A stretch of 64,000 bases of DNA. Origin: Komagataeibacter medellinensis NBRC 3288. GTDB taxonomy: Bacteria > Pseudomonadota > Alphaproteobacteria > Acetobacterales > Acetobacteraceae. Shown here in pieces: positions 8,997 to 18,056 of this stretch (positions are counted from its first letter, which is position 1; the number at the start of each line of letters is the position of its first letter). Under the pieces are notes generated by a model. It was not told where the DNA came from. It ran no database searches and saw only the letters and a program-made list of their open reading frames with translations. The DNA is taken from the NCBI RefSeq assembly GCF_000182745.2, contig NC_016027.1:2703001-2767000 (forward strand). The letters are read 5' to 3'. The translations under genes and the position numbers were made by a program.

Positions 8997-9727
8997 GTTG
9001 TGCCGATATCCTGCTGTGCATGGACCATGTGGGCTTTCAGCGTGGCAGGCGCGGCGTGCTGCATGACCTTTCGTTTTCCGTAAACCGCGGTGAGCTTGTG
9101 GCCCTGCTGGGGCCTAATGGCGCGGGCAAGACCACGCTTTTGCGCCTGCTGCTGGGGCTTGCGCGGCCCGATGGCGGGGAGGTCTGGCTGGAGGGGCAGC
9201 CGATGGCGACCTGGTCGCGGCGTGAGATCGCACGCCGCATTGCCTATGTGCCGCAGGGGCATGTGCCGCTGTTTCCCTATAGTGTGCGCGACATCGTAGG
9301 CATGGGGCGACTGGCGGAGGCACCCTTCGCCCCCCACCTGCGGGAAGCCGACCGGGATGCGGTGGCCCATGCGCTGGGGGAACTGGCCATTACCCATCTG
9401 GCTGATCGTGCCTACACTGACCTTTCGGGTGGCGAACGGCAGGCCGTGCTGCTGGCACGTGCGTTGGCGCAGGGGGCGGGCATGCTGGTGCTCGATGAGC
9501 CGGAAACCGGGCTGGATTACGGACAGAAGCAGCGGTTGTATGCTCTGCTGCGCCGTCTTGCGGGGCAGGGGCATGCCATCATCGCCACCACGCATGACCC
9601 GATTCAGGCCGCCTGCGTGTTTGACCGTGCGCTGTTGCTGCGCCATGGCCGCCTGATGGCCGATGGAGCTGCCGCCGACCTGCTGCTGGATGAAGCCATG
9701 CTGGCACGGCTCTATGCTTCAGGCTGA
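8993..9727 (+). CDS. ABC transporter ATP-binding protein (FecE/BtuD type)
   Basis: 244 aa ATPase that powers the FecCD-type importer. Walker A GPNGAGKTT at 40-48, Q-loop in IAYVPQGHVPLFPYSVRDIV, signature LSGGERQAVLLARAL, Walker B MLVLDEPETGLDYGQ and the H-loop in IIATTHDPIQA are all intact. The ATG at 8993 overlaps the permease stop as ATGA; the upstream GTG at 8984 is less likely. Followed by a copy of the dispersed palindromic element. Confidence 0.95.
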   Translation: MSCADILLCMDHVGFQRGRRGVLHDLSFSVNRGELVALLGPNGAGKTTLLRLLLGLARPDGGEVWLEGQPMATWSRREIARRIAYVPQGHVPLFPYSVRDIVGMGRLAEAPFAPHLREADRDAVAHALGELAITHLADRAYTDLSGGERQAVLLARALAQGAGMLVLDEPETGLDYGQKQRLYALLRRLAGQGHAIIATTHDPIQAACVFDRALLLRHGRLMADGAAADLLLDEAMLARLYASG

Positions 9728-9743
9728 ACCGCATTAAAAACAA

Positions 9744-9822
9744 GGAAGTTTTTGGTGAAGCTTTTTTCAAAAAGCTTCGGAGGAACACCGCTTTAAAAAA
9801 AGGAAGCGCCCAAAAGCTTTTG
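9744..9822 (-). repeat. Dispersed palindromic element, copy 1
   Basis: Reads GAAGTTTTTGGTGAAGC, then hairpin GAAGCTTTTTTCAAAAAGCTTC, a short linker, a second hairpin with CGCTT and AAGCG arms around an A/T loop, and ends near CCCAAAAGCTTTTG. It is in the reverse orientation relative to copy 6 and is the only feature between the convergent ABC ATPase and periplasmic-protein genes. Confidence 0.85.
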
Positions 9823-9826
9823 TCAG

Positions 9827-10204
9827 TTAACGGTTGTAGGGATTGGTATCGACCCGTATGGCCTTGCCGGTACGATCATAATACAGGATGGCCGTGCCGC
9901 GTTTTTCGGCATAGCCATCAGGTTCCCCCGTTGGCGTCCAGAACAGCAGGCGGTTCACGTCCGGCTGTTCCTTGACCTTGTCGCCTTGCGGAATGTAGCG
10001 GTACTGGCTGTAATCCATATGCAGCCGCGGCAGGGGCGGCCTTCTGGAAAGCTGGTGCATGGAAGCATGGCGCTGCGAGGCTTCGCCGGGGTCTTCATTG
10101 CCAGCGTCCGCATGGCCACCCTCAGCCAGTGCCACGCCCGGCAAAAGCCCCACGCCGCAGCACAACCATCCCCACAGCATCCACCGCCGCAACCCGATTG
10201 ACAT
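9827..10204 (-). CDS. Hypothetical periplasmic protein
   Basis: 125 aa with an N-terminal signal peptide (basic start, hydrophobic WGWLCCGVGLLPGVALA, likely cleavage before EGG). The mature part is His- and acid-containing near the N terminus, then PLPRLHMDYSQYRYIPQG and a C-terminal RGTAILYYDRTGKAIRVDTNPYNR that looks like a beta hairpin. No family is recognised. AAGGA lies about nine bases before the start. It follows the porin gene by 88 bases on the same strand, so it may be co-transcribed with it. Function unknown. Confidence 0.7.
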   Translation of the reverse strand: MSIGLRRWMLWGWLCCGVGLLPGVALAEGGHADAGNEDPGEASQRHASMHQLSRRPPLPRLHMDYSQYRYIPQGDKVKEQPDVNRLLFWTPTGEPDGYAEKRGTAILYYDRTGKAIRVDTNPYNR

Positions 10205-10292
10205 GAGCGCAGGTCCTTCCCTCGTTCCAGATAGCGGGCCACCATCCCCTTTTTCTATGCTGGACGCAATATCGCGCCCGGCATGGAAGCCC

Positions 10293-12179
10293 TTACTGGA
10301 AGGGCAGGTAGCGGAAGTCGAAGAAGATCTCGCTCAGGCTGGTCGTGGGCGCGCCACCCATGCCACCCCATGTATGCACGCGTGAATAGGCCAACTGCGT
10401 GCCCGCCTGCACCGTGCCGTACTGGCCGTGGATGAAGCGGTACCACGCACCGATGGTAAACTCTTCCACCGAGCGGATGTTGGCGGTGCAGCCCCCAAGG
10501 GCGGCGGAGTTGAGGTTGGAGCCTTCCGTCATGCAGCCGGTATTGTCTGCCAGCGGGTTGCCGTAACCATAAGCCTGCCCATCCGCATCAAAAGAACTGC
10601 GGCCCGAACGCTGCATGCCGAAATAGCCATATACGTCGAGTACCTTGTTGGGGTGCGCGATCACGCCCGCTGTGGTCTGGGCGGAGGACAGCAGCGCCGG
10701 CGCGCCATTGGCGCGCAGCGTGGCATCAGGCAGCAGCACGGAGCCGTAACGGCCAATGCCGCGCCCCGCCAGCCCCGCCAGCCGCACTTCCAGCCGGTGC
10801 GGGATGACCGGCAGGATCATCGACCCGCCCGCACCCCATGCAACGGCGGTATGGTTCTGGCCCACGCCGTTGATGACAGAGCGGTCATGCGGGAAGTGGA
10901 CCACGCCTTCCACTTCGTAATGGCCCCAGTGTGGGTCCCATGCCAGCTTGCCGATTACGTCGGGTGCGATCTCGTTGGAATAGTTGGTGGTCGCACTGCT
11001 CAGCCCCACGCCGTTGGAGCCGATCTTGGCATAACCGCCATTGGGCAGGGCATATTCGCCGTTATCGCCTGCGGTACCAAAGCCGGTGGTGTCATAGATC
11101 GTGGCCGGGTTTTCGATGGAAAGGCCCGTCCACAGCCGGTGCTGCAGGAAGTCCTTGACCACACGTACCTGCCACTGCCGAGACCATGTCTGACCCGCCA
11201 GAATGGAGGATTCGATGGTTTCTGGCAGACTCTCCTGTCGGGGCACGATGCCCACGCGGTCCGGGGTGAGCATGGTCCATGCCTGACCAATCAGGAAATG
11301 GGTGTTCGCGCGCGAATCATCGAGTGTCAGATACGCCTGACGCAGGCGGGGCACGTAGGAATTGCTCTCGTACGGATTGGTGGTCTCGGCACTGGCGCCA
11401 AAATCGGTTTCCACGAATCCTGCTACGGTCAGGTGCGGGTTGAGCTGTCCGCGTGCCATGAGCGAGAAGCGCGAATACCGCGCATCACCATTGAAGTTGG
11501 TGGTGTGGAAATTCGAGCTGTCACGGAAGGGGATGGCGTTCCAGTAATTGAATATGCCCGATGAGACCTGCCGGTTTTCCACCAGTGCCGCCGCATCGAA
11601 GAACCCGCCGAGGATAATGGAAACCGGACCAAGGTGAAACACCTTGTTGCCCAGTGCGCCGGCGGACTGCGCGCCCACCGTCTCGCGGTTGTGGGGGCCG
11701 ACATTGTTGTTGGCCATGTGGGAGATCAGGTCTTCCTCCCGATGAGCCACGACGGATTCCAGCGTTGGCGTGTCAGCCGGCTCGAAGGGGGAGGCAGCCG
11801 TGCCGCCGATATGCGGTGTGCGGCCGTGCGTTTCCATTTCCGTCCCGGCGGCCATGTGCGCGGTGGCTGTATGGCCTTCGGTCGGCACCCAGCCACCGCG
11901 TACATGGCCGCCCGAACCGGTTACCTGCAATGAATGGGCTACCGCCGCGTTGCCGCCCGTCTGGGCGCGGTGGCGGGCGATCTGCTGGCGCATGGCCATG
12001 AGATCGTTCTGGAGCGCCATCTGCTGTTGTTGCAGGTGTTCCATCTGGCGTTCCATGATGTCCAGCGATTCCGGGTCATCATCAGCCCATGCCGCGCAGG
12101 GGGGGGCCAGAAAGGAACACACCATCAGCATGCCGGCAACGCGGGCATGCCGATGGGTGGAAAAGGGTGGAATCCGCAT
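10293..12179 (-). CDS. Outer-membrane porin with N-terminal coiled coil (DcaP-like)
   Basis: 628 aa. A signal peptide (LMVCSFLAPPCAAWA) is followed by an acidic coiled-coil segment rich in Gln and Met (about residues 38-70), a low-complexity linker to about residue 170, then a beta barrel with alternating strands such as LGGFFDAAALVEN, RYSRFSLMARGQLNPHLTVAGFVETDFG, VPRLRQAYLTLDD and FLIGQAWTML. It ends FDFRYLPFQ. The coiled coil plus barrel layout resembles DcaP-type trimeric porins for small anionic solutes. The long linker is unusual. Substrate unknown. A perfect short palindrome lies 33 bases upstream of the start. Confidence 0.75.
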   Translation of the reverse strand: MRIPPFSTHRHARVAGMLMVCSFLAPPCAAWADDDPESLDIMERQMEHLQQQQMALQNDLMAMRQQIARHRAQTGGNAAVAHSLQVTGSGGHVRGGWVPTEGHTATAHMAAGTEMETHGRTPHIGGTAASPFEPADTPTLESVVAHREEDLISHMANNNVGPHNRETVGAQSAGALGNKVFHLGPVSIILGGFFDAAALVENRQVSSGIFNYWNAIPFRDSSNFHTTNFNGDARYSRFSLMARGQLNPHLTVAGFVETDFGASAETTNPYESNSYVPRLRQAYLTLDDSRANTHFLIGQAWTMLTPDRVGIVPRQESLPETIESSILAGQTWSRQWQVRVVKDFLQHRLWTGLSIENPATIYDTTGFGTAGDNGEYALPNGGYAKIGSNGVGLSSATTNYSNEIAPDVIGKLAWDPHWGHYEVEGVVHFPHDRSVINGVGQNHTAVAWGAGGSMILPVIPHRLEVRLAGLAGRGIGRYGSVLLPDATLRANGAPALLSSAQTTAGVIAHPNKVLDVYGYFGMQRSGRSSFDADGQAYGYGNPLADNTGCMTEGSNLNSAALGGCTANIRSVEEFTIGAWYRFIHGQYGTVQAGTQLAYSRVHTWGGMGGAPTTSLSEIFFDFRYLPFQ

Positions 12180-12211
12180 TTAAGGTCAGGAGGCCCCACG
12201 ATTAGGTTTCA

Positions 12212-12226
12212 GACATATATTATGTC
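12212..12226. promoter_or_regulatory. 15-bp palindrome upstream of the porin gene
   Basis: GACATA-TAT-TATGTC, with perfect 6-bp arms, lies 33 bases before the porin start codon in an AT-rich stretch. A repressor or activator site is the likely role. It is related to the AT-rich repeat upstream of the ABC importer at about 6886-6914. Confidence 0.45.
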
Positions 12227-12342
12227 AAAACATTTCCAGATAAACAGGTAAATGATATTTTCTTTTAAGAACGCACCATTTTATGGACTGTTGCGTCTAT
12301 ATTTTCCTGTTCTGGTCGTGGGGCTGTCTTGTGGCATGGGTC

Positions 12343-12987
12343 TTATATGCTGTCCGGGCGGCGGGCCGTTATCGCATGGACCGCATCGTGCCAGAACATG
12401 TCCTCGGGTGCTGGGGTGACGGTGCCATAGTCCACCGGGCCAAAACCCGCGCGTGCCAGCAGGGTTTCAAGCATGCGGCGGCGGTCCGTCCCGTCCAGTG
12501 CCTGCCATAGGGCCGTGGCCTTGTGCGCGATGAAGCGTGTACCAAACGTGATGACAATCAGGCCGCCGGGTTGCAGCACGCGCGCTACTTCGCGCAGAAG
12601 GGCCACGGGCTGGCGTAGGTAGGGCACCACATCGCACAATAGCACGGCATCCATGCTTTCATCGGCCAGGGGCAGTTCGGGGGTCTCGTTCAGGTCTTCC
12701 ACCACACGGTCGGTCAGGCGGGTATTGCTGTCGAGCGCCTGCGCGTTCACGCCAATGCCGATCACGTTGCCAAATTCCATATCGGCCGGCAGGTGGCTGT
12801 CAGGTCCTGCCATCAGGTCAAGGATGTTGCCATCCTCGGGCAGTAGCGTGCGGTACAGAGCGGTTATGGCCGTCTGTGCCCCCTGGTCCAGCATGGGGCC
12901 AGCAGGCATGCGGGAATAGAACAGGGTGTCAGATTCCGCTGAAGCGACAGTGAAGGATTGCGGGTGGAACCCGTGCAGGTCATTCAT
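12343..12987 (-). CDS. Class I SAM-dependent methyltransferase
   Basis: 214 aa protein with a methyltransferase core: motif I region NILDLMAGPDSHLP (in place of a Gly-rich DxGxG), acidic turn VIGIGVNAQAL, VVEDLNETPELPLADESMDAVLLCDVVPYLRQPVALLREVARVLQPGGLIVITFG and a C-terminal variable cap. The glycine loop is weak, so SAM use is inferred from the later motifs. Start is placed at ATG 12987 (MNDLHGFHP); the frame stays open to 13140 but would then overlap the divergent gloA-like gene. Substrate unknown. Confidence 0.75.
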   Translation of the reverse strand: MNDLHGFHPQSFTVASAESDTLFYSRMPAGPMLDQGAQTAITALYRTLLPEDGNILDLMAGPDSHLPADMEFGNVIGIGVNAQALDSNTRLTDRVVEDLNETPELPLADESMDAVLLCDVVPYLRQPVALLREVARVLQPGGLIVITFGTRFIAHKATALWQALDGTDRRRMLETLLARAGFGPVDYGTVTPAPEDMFWHDAVHAITARRPDSI

Positions 12988-13091
12988 GGATGTGCCAGAC
13001 AGTACAGATGGAACAGCGCCCGATCTTAGCGGGGGCAGGGCGATGGGCGTATTATCATGCGTCCGCGCACGTATGACAGGAGAAAAAACAG

Positions 13092-13493
13092 ATGGCCCGT
13101 ATGATCCATTCCATGATCCGCGTGCGTGATGCGGCGGCAAGCCTTGCCTTCTATGAAACCGCTTTTGGCCTGAAAGTGGCTGACCAGCTTGTTTTTGATA
13201 CCTTTACCCTTATCTACCTCTCGAACGCTGAACAGACGTTTGAACTGGAACTGACCGTAAACCATGACCGGACCACGCCCTATGATCTGGGTGATGGTTA
13301 TGGCCACTTGGCGGTATCGGTTGCCGATGTGGATGCGGAACATGTCCGGCTTGTCGCTGCCGGTCTATCACCGCTGGCAATAAAGGACATGTCGTGCGGG
13401 GATCGGTTTGTAGGGCGGTTCTTCTTCATAACCGACCCTGATGGTTACAAGATTGAGGTTCTGCAGCGCGGCAGGCCGGGGCGTTTTGTCTGA
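13092..13493 (+). CDS. gloA: Glyoxalase I / VOC-fold protein (lactoylglutathione lyase-like)
   Basis: 133 aa vicinal-oxygen-chelate protein. Two beta-alpha-beta-beta-beta modules carry the four expected metal ligands: His6 (MIHSMIRV), Glu in FELELTVN, His in YGHLAVSV and Glu in KIEVLQR. This pattern fits glyoxalase I, which converts the methylglyoxal-glutathione hemithioacetal to S-lactoylglutathione. CAGGAG lies upstream of the ATG. It is divergent from the methyltransferase gene and followed, in the same direction, by dapF. Confidence 0.88.
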   Translation: MARMIHSMIRVRDAAASLAFYETAFGLKVADQLVFDTFTLIYLSNAEQTFELELTVNHDRTTPYDLGDGYGHLAVSVADVDAEHVRLVAAGLSPLAIKDMSCGDRFVGRFFFITDPDGYKIEVLQRGRPGRFV

Positions 13494-13566
13494 TCGGGCT
13501 TGCAAGCGCGCGCCTGCGGTGCCATCCCGCTCGCAAACAGGGGCGTGATGGCCTTATACAGGACGG

Positions 13567-14391
13567 ATGATGACCGGTTTTCTCAAGATGCACGGGCTGG
13601 GTAATGATTTTGTGGTGGTGGATGAACGCACCCACCGCCATGACCTGACACCTGCCCGCATTGCAGCCCTTAGTGACCGGCATACGGGTATTGGCTGCGA
13701 CCAGTTCGTGACCCTGCGCCCGGCCTGTGCGGAAGGTGCTGATGTGTTCGTACGCTTCTTCAATGCTGATGGTTCGGAATCCGGTGCATGCGGCAATGCC
13801 TCGCGCTGCGTGGCCGATCTTGTGGCGCGTGAGACCGGACGCGCGCAGGTCGGGTTGCAGACCCGTGCGGGCGTGCTGGCTGCGACCCTTGTGCGGCCGG
13901 GCGTGGTGCGGGTGGATATGGGTGTGCCCGCGCAGGGCTGGGCCGATGTGCCGCTGGCCAAAGCCATGGACACGCTGCACCTGCCCATACCTGGGGACCC
14001 CGCAGCGGTGTCCATGGGCAACCCGCATGCTACGTTCTTCCTGTCCGCGCCCGATGCGGTGGACCCGTGCGTGGCGGGGCCGGAACTTGAACATCACCCG
14101 CTGTTTCCTGAACGCGCCAATATCGGTTTTGCCCATGTCATGGGACGTGACGCCATGCGGCTGCGGGTATGGGAACGCGGCAGCGGCCTGACGCGGGCGT
14201 GCGGATCGGGCGCATGTGCCGCCGTGGTCAATGCCATACGCCGTGGACTGGTGGAGCGGACCTGTACCGTGCAGATGGATGGCGGCGAACTGACCATCAC
14301 ATGGCGTGAAAGCGACGGACATGTGTTGATGACCGGTCCCGCCACCACCAGTTTTACCGGCACGTTCAACCCCGAAGACTATCCCCGATGA
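13567..14391 (+). CDS. dapF: Diaminopimelate epimerase
   Basis: Interconverts LL- and meso-diaminopimelate for lysine and peptidoglycan synthesis. 274 aa, family length. The two active-site cysteines are Cys75 in [11 protein letters not shown] and Cys217 in GSGACA; the N-terminal [16 protein letters not shown] is diagnostic. ATG 13567 and ATG 13570 are adjacent; AGGA is better spaced from 13570. The stop overlaps the mtaB ATG (ATGA), so the two are translationally coupled. Confidence 0.97.
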   Translation: MMTGFLKMHGLGNDFVVVDERTHRHDLTPARIAALSDRHTGIGCDQFVTLRPACAEGADVFVRFFNADGSESGACGNASRCVADLVARETGRAQVGLQTRAGVLAATLVRPGVVRVDMGVPAQGWADVPLAKAMDTLHLPIPGDPAAVSMGNPHATFFLSAPDAVDPCVAGPELEHHPLFPERANIGFAHVMGRDAMRLRVWERGSGLTRACGSGACAAVVNAIRRGLVERTCTVQMDGGELTITWRESDGHVLMTGPATTSFTGTFNPEDYPR

Positions 14392-15635
14392 AGAAGCCTG
14401 AAATTCTGACCTTCGGCTGCCGCCTCAACACATATGAGAGCGAGGTAATGCGCAACCACGCAGCCGCGTTGGACAATGTGGTGATCGTGAACACATGCGC
14501 GGTGACGGGCGAGGCCGAGCGCCAGGCCCGCCAGGCCGTGCGCCGCGCCCACCGCGAGCGGCCTGATGCGCGTATTGTAGTGACCGGTTGCGCCGCCCAG
14601 ATCGATCCCGATCGCTGGGCGGCCCTGCCGGGCGTGACCCGCGTACTGGGCAACCGTGAGAAGCTGGAAGCCGCAAGCTGGAGCGAGATGGCGCTGGGTG
14701 AAGGCAATGCCGTATCCGACATCATGGCGGCACGCGAGACGGCCCCCCATCTGGTAACCGAGTTTGCCGGCCGCACCCGTGCCTTCGTGGAGGTGCAGCA
14801 GGGCTGCGATCACCGCTGCACCTTCTGCATCATTCCCTTCGGGCGCGGACCGTCGCGTTCCGTGCCGGTGGGGGTTGTGGTGGAGCAGGTGCGCGCCCTT
14901 GTGCGTTCGGGCTACCGCGAAGTGGTGCTGACCGGTGTGGACATTACATCATGGGGGCATGACCTGCCCGGCAAGCCCCTGCTGGGGCAGTTGTGCCGCA
15001 GGCTGCTGGCGCTGGTGCCGGAACTGGAGCGGCTGCGCCTGTCCTCGGTCGATCCGGTGGAGATTGATGAGGACATATGGAAGCTGCTGGAAAGCGAGCC
15101 GCGCTTCATGCCTTACCTGCATCTGTCACTACAGGCAGGCAGCGACATCATCCTCAAGCGCATGAAGCGCCGCCACCTTACCGCGGATGCGGCGGGTGTT
15201 GTGGCGCGGGCGCGGTCCTTGCGGCCCGATATCGGCATCGGGGCGGATATCATCGCCGGTTTCCCGACCGAGGATGAGGGCCTGTTTGAACAGACACTCG
15301 ATTTTGTGCGTACCAATGCGCTGCCCTACCTGCATGTCTTTCCCTATAGTGAGCGTCCGGGCACGCCGGCCGCCCGCATGCCCGCCATTGCTGTGCCCGC
15401 GCGCAAGGAACGCGCAGCGCGGCTGCGGGCCGCAGGCGCACAGGCGGCGCATGATTTCCATGCACGACTCATGGGGCGCACGCTACGGGTTCTGATGGAA
15501 ACGGACACGGCGGGCCATAGCGAGGAATTCGCTCCTGTAAGGCTGGCGGATGGCGTGGTGTCCGTGGCCGGGCGCATCGAGACGGTGCGCGCGGCGGCGG
15601 TTGACGATAACGGACTGGTTGCGGAAATTCTCTGA
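14388..15635 (+). CDS. mtaB: tRNA t6A37 methylthiotransferase
   Basis: Radical-SAM enzyme that adds a methylthio group to t6A at position 37 of tRNAs reading ANN codons. 415 aa. The N-terminal UPF0004 domain ([38 protein letters not shown]) carries the auxiliary cluster cysteines. The radical-SAM core has CxxxCxxC at Cys140, Cys144 and Cys147 ([20 protein letters not shown]). A TRAM-like C-terminal part follows. The [12 protein letters not shown] pattern and length favour MtaB over MiaB or RimO. Coupled to dapF by ATGA and one base away from ftsY. Confidence 0.95.
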   Translation: MKKPEILTFGCRLNTYESEVMRNHAAALDNVVIVNTCAVTGEAERQARQAVRRAHRERPDARIVVTGCAAQIDPDRWAALPGVTRVLGNREKLEAASWSEMALGEGNAVSDIMAARETAPHLVTEFAGRTRAFVEVQQGCDHRCTFCIIPFGRGPSRSVPVGVVVEQVRALVRSGYREVVLTGVDITSWGHDLPGKPLLGQLCRRLLALVPELERLRLSSVDPVEIDEDIWKLLESEPRFMPYLHLSLQAGSDIILKRMKRRHLTADAAGVVARARSLRPDIGIGADIIAGFPTEDEGLFEQTLDFVRTNALPYLHVFPYSERPGTPAARMPAIAVPARKERAARLRAAGAQAAHDFHARLMGRTLRVLMETDTAGHSEEFAPVRLADGVVSVAGRIETVRAAAVDDNGLVAEIL

Positions 15636-15636
15636 T

Positions 15637-16641
15637 ATGGCACTTGGTTTCTTCTCACGCCTCAAGGCGGGACTGTCGCGTTCCACCCAGAAACTCAGCG
15701 GTGGTATTACCGCCGTCTTCACCCGGCGCAAGCTGGATGATGAGGCGCTGGAGGAACTTGAGGATCTGCTGATCTCTGCCGACCTTGGCCCGAATGTAGC
15801 GGAAAAGGTGATTGATTCCTTCCGTCGCGCCAAATTCGGCAAGGAAGTCACGGACGAGGAAGTGCGTCAGGCATTGGCGGAAGAAATTGCCAATATCCTG
15901 CAACCCGTTGCCATTCCGTTTGAACCCGACCCCAAGCTCAAGCCACATGTGGTGCTGGTTGTTGGCGTGAACGGTACGGGCAAGACCACCACCATCGGCA
16001 AGATGGCCCGTTTTTATGGTGAGCAGGGCAAGAAGGTGATGATGGTTGCGGGCGATACCTTTCGTGCCGCCGCCGTTGAACAGTTGCAGGTCTGGGGCGA
16101 GCGCACGGGTGCGCCCGTGATCGCGGGTAAGCCCAATGCCGATGCGGCGGGTCTGGCGTTCGAGGCCCTCAAGCGCGCCACGGCGGAAGGTGCCGATCTG
16201 CTGCTGGTCGATACGGCGGGCCGCCTGCACAACAAGAGCGCCCTGATGGAGGAACTGGCCAAGATCATCCGCGTCATGCGCAAGTTTGATGAAACGGCAC
16301 CCCATTCCGTGCTGCTGGTGCTGGACGCCACCACCGGGCAGAACGCGGTGGAGCAGGTGCGCGTGTTCAAGGAACTGGTCAACGTGACCGGACTGGTCGT
16401 GACCAAACTCGATGGCTCGGCGCGCGGCGGGATCGTGGTGGCGCTGGCCGATGCATTTGGCCTGCCGGTGCATCTTGTTGGCGTAGGTGAGCAGGCGGAT
16501 GACCTGCGGCCGTTCTCCGCCGAGGCTTTTGCCAGGGGGCTGGTTGGCGACTCGATCAAGGTCATTGAGCGTGAGGACATTCCTGCCGAAGGGCAGGAGA
16601 AAGGTACCGAACTGCCCCAGTCCGAGGCAGAACACCCGTAA
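15637..16641 (+). CDS. ftsY: Signal recognition particle receptor FtsY
   Basis: SRP-type GTPase that docks SRP-ribosome complexes at the membrane for co-translational insertion. 334 aa with an N domain (FFSRLKAGLSRSTQKL, LEELEDLLISADLGP), G1 GVNGTGKTT at 110-118, G2 DTFRAAAVEQL, G3 DTAGRLHNK, G4 TKLDGSARGG and the closing GVGEQADDLRPF. The acidic A domain of E. coli FtsY is absent, as is common outside the enterics. ATG 15637 lies one base after the mtaB stop; no strong ribosome binding site is visible, so coupling is likely. Confidence 0.97.
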   Translation: MALGFFSRLKAGLSRSTQKLSGGITAVFTRRKLDDEALEELEDLLISADLGPNVAEKVIDSFRRAKFGKEVTDEEVRQALAEEIANILQPVAIPFEPDPKLKPHVVLVVGVNGTGKTTTIGKMARFYGEQGKKVMMVAGDTFRAAAVEQLQVWGERTGAPVIAGKPNADAAGLAFEALKRATAEGADLLLVDTAGRLHNKSALMEELAKIIRVMRKFDETAPHSVLLVLDATTGQNAVEQVRVFKELVNVTGLVVTKLDGSARGGIVVALADAFGLPVHLVGVGEQADDLRPFSAEAFARGLVGDSIKVIEREDIPAEGQEKGTELPQSEAEHP

Positions 16642-16674
16642 TAGCCGGACTGATCCCGCACGACCGGTCAGGCA

Positions 16675-16711
16675 TAAAAAAGGGACCATCCGATAGGATG
16701 GTCCCTTTTTC
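16675..16711. terminator. Intrinsic terminator after ftsY
   Basis: Perfect 11-bp stem AGGGACCATCC (16681-16691) with GGATGGTCCCT (16696-16706), loop GATA, A tract before and T tract after. It can function in both directions and lies between convergent ftsY and pgk. Confidence 0.92.
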
Positions 16712-16740
16712 ATTTCAGTCCGGGACTGTTTGGAAAACCT

Positions 16741-16825
16741 GGAAAAGTTTTTGGTGAAGCTGTTTTCAAAAGCGTTGAAGGGCGCTGCCTTTTTGGAAAA
16801 AAGCAGCGCCCGGAAGTGTTTATGA
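16741..16825 (-). repeat. Dispersed palindromic element, copy 2
   Basis: Begins AAAAGTTTTTGGTGAAGC, has a shortened first hairpin (AAGCTGTTTTCAAAAGCGTT), then a strong second hairpin GGGCGCTGC / GCAGCGCCC around an A/T loop. The terminal repeat is degraded on the right (GGAAGTGTTT). Same orientation as copies 1 and 7. Located between convergent ftsY and pgk, after the ftsY terminator. Confidence 0.8.
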
Positions 16826-16832
16826 TTTGCCT

Positions 16833-18056
16833 TCAGATTGGCATGGCGCGTTCAAAGATGCTTTCCAGCGCCATGATGCCTGGTAGCGTCTTGCCTTCCA
16901 TCCATTCAAGGAAGGCGCCGCCAGCACTCGAGATGTAGGAGATATGCTTCTCCACCCCCGCATGACGCAGGGCGGAGACCGTATCGCCGCCACCGGCAAT
17001 GCTTTTGAGCGCGCCCGCATCGGTCAGGCGGGCGACTTCCTGCGCCACCGCGTTGGTTGCGGCATCGAAGGGCGTGATCTCGAACGCACCCAGCGGGCCG
17101 TTCCAGACCAGCGTTTTCAGGGTGGCGATCTTCTGATTGATCAGCATGACCGTCTCCGGCCCAACATCCAGCATCATCGCATCGGCCGGGATGGCGCTGA
17201 CCGGCACGGTTTTGGTTGGCACGTTGGCCTGGAAGTCGGTCGCGGTCACGGCATCGACCGGCAGCACGATCTCGCAGCCCTTGTCTTTCGCCTTGGTCAT
17301 GATGGTGCGAGCGGTGTCATGCATGTCCGCTTCCTGTAGCGACCGGCCGACATTTACGCCCTGTGCCGCAAGGAAAGTGTTGGCCATGGCCCCGCCTATG
17401 ATCAGCATGTCCACTTTTTCAAGCAGGTTGCCGATCAGGTCGAGCTTGGTGGAGATCTTGGCACCGCCCACAATGGCCCCCACCGGACGGGCAGGGTTTT
17501 CTAGCGCGATGTTGAGCGCGTTGAGTTCCGTCTCCATCAGGCGACCGGCGAATGAAGGCAGCAGGCGCGCCACCCCTTCGGTCGAAGCATGGGCGCGGTG
17601 CGCTGCTGAAAACGCATCGTTCACGTAGTAATCGGCCAGGGCTGCGAACGCCTTGGCCAGTTCGGGGTCGTTCTGCTCCTCACCGGGGTAGAAGCGGGTG
17701 TTTTCCAGCACCACAACGTCGCCATCCTGCATGGCGGCTACCGCCTGTTGTGCCTTGGGGCCGATACAGTCATCGACAAAGGTGACCGGACGGCCCAGCG
17801 CATCCCCCAGCGCATCGGCAATGGGACCGAGCGACATTTCGGGAACCGGCCTGCCCTTTGGGCGGTCGAAGTGACTGACCACGATCACCTTCGCACCCTT
17901 CTGCGCCAGTTCCTGTATGGTGGGCAGCAGGCGCATGATACGGGTTGCATCGGTAATCTGGCGGTTCCGCACGGGAACATTCAGGTCAGCGCGCAGGAGA
18001 ACCTTCTTGCCAGCGGCATCAAGGCTGTCCAGCGTCTTGAAGGAAGTGGCGGCCAT
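16833..18056 (-). CDS. pgk: Phosphoglycerate kinase
   Basis: Converts 1,3-bisphosphoglycerate and ADP to 3-phosphoglycerate and ATP. 407 aa with the two-lobe fold: [13 protein letters not shown] at the N terminus, [12 protein letters not shown], the hinge region [36 protein letters not shown] and the C-terminal nucleotide loop [11 protein letters not shown]. Start chosen at ATG 18056 (MAATSFKTL), which overlaps the gap stop as TAATG; the open frame upstream lies within gap. Third gene of a tkt-like-gap-pgk unit. Confidence 0.97.
   Translation of the reverse strand: MAATSFKTLDSLDAAGKKVLLRADLNVPVRNRQITDATRIMRLLPTIQELAQKGAKVIVVSHFDRPKGRPVPEMSLGPIADALGDALGRPVTFVDDCIGPKAQQAVAAMQDGDVVVLENTRFYPGEEQNDPELAKAFAALADYYVNDAFSAAHRAHASTEGVARLLPSFAGRLMETELNALNIALENPARPVGAIVGGAKISTKLDLIGNLLEKVDMLIIGGAMANTFLAAQGVNVGRSLQEADMHDTARTIMTKAKDKGCEIVLPVDAVTATDFQANVPTKTVPVSAIPADAMMLDVGPETVMLINQKIATLKTLVWNGPLGAFEITPFDAATNAVAQEVARLTDAGALKSIAGGGDTVSALRHAGVEKHISYISSAGGAFLEWMEGKTLPGIMALESIFERAMPI

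Noticed and set aside
12283-12510. Small plus-strand ORF beginning with a hydrophobic stretch near the porin promoter
   Set aside because: Most of it is antisense to the methyltransferase gene and it lacks a ribosome binding site.
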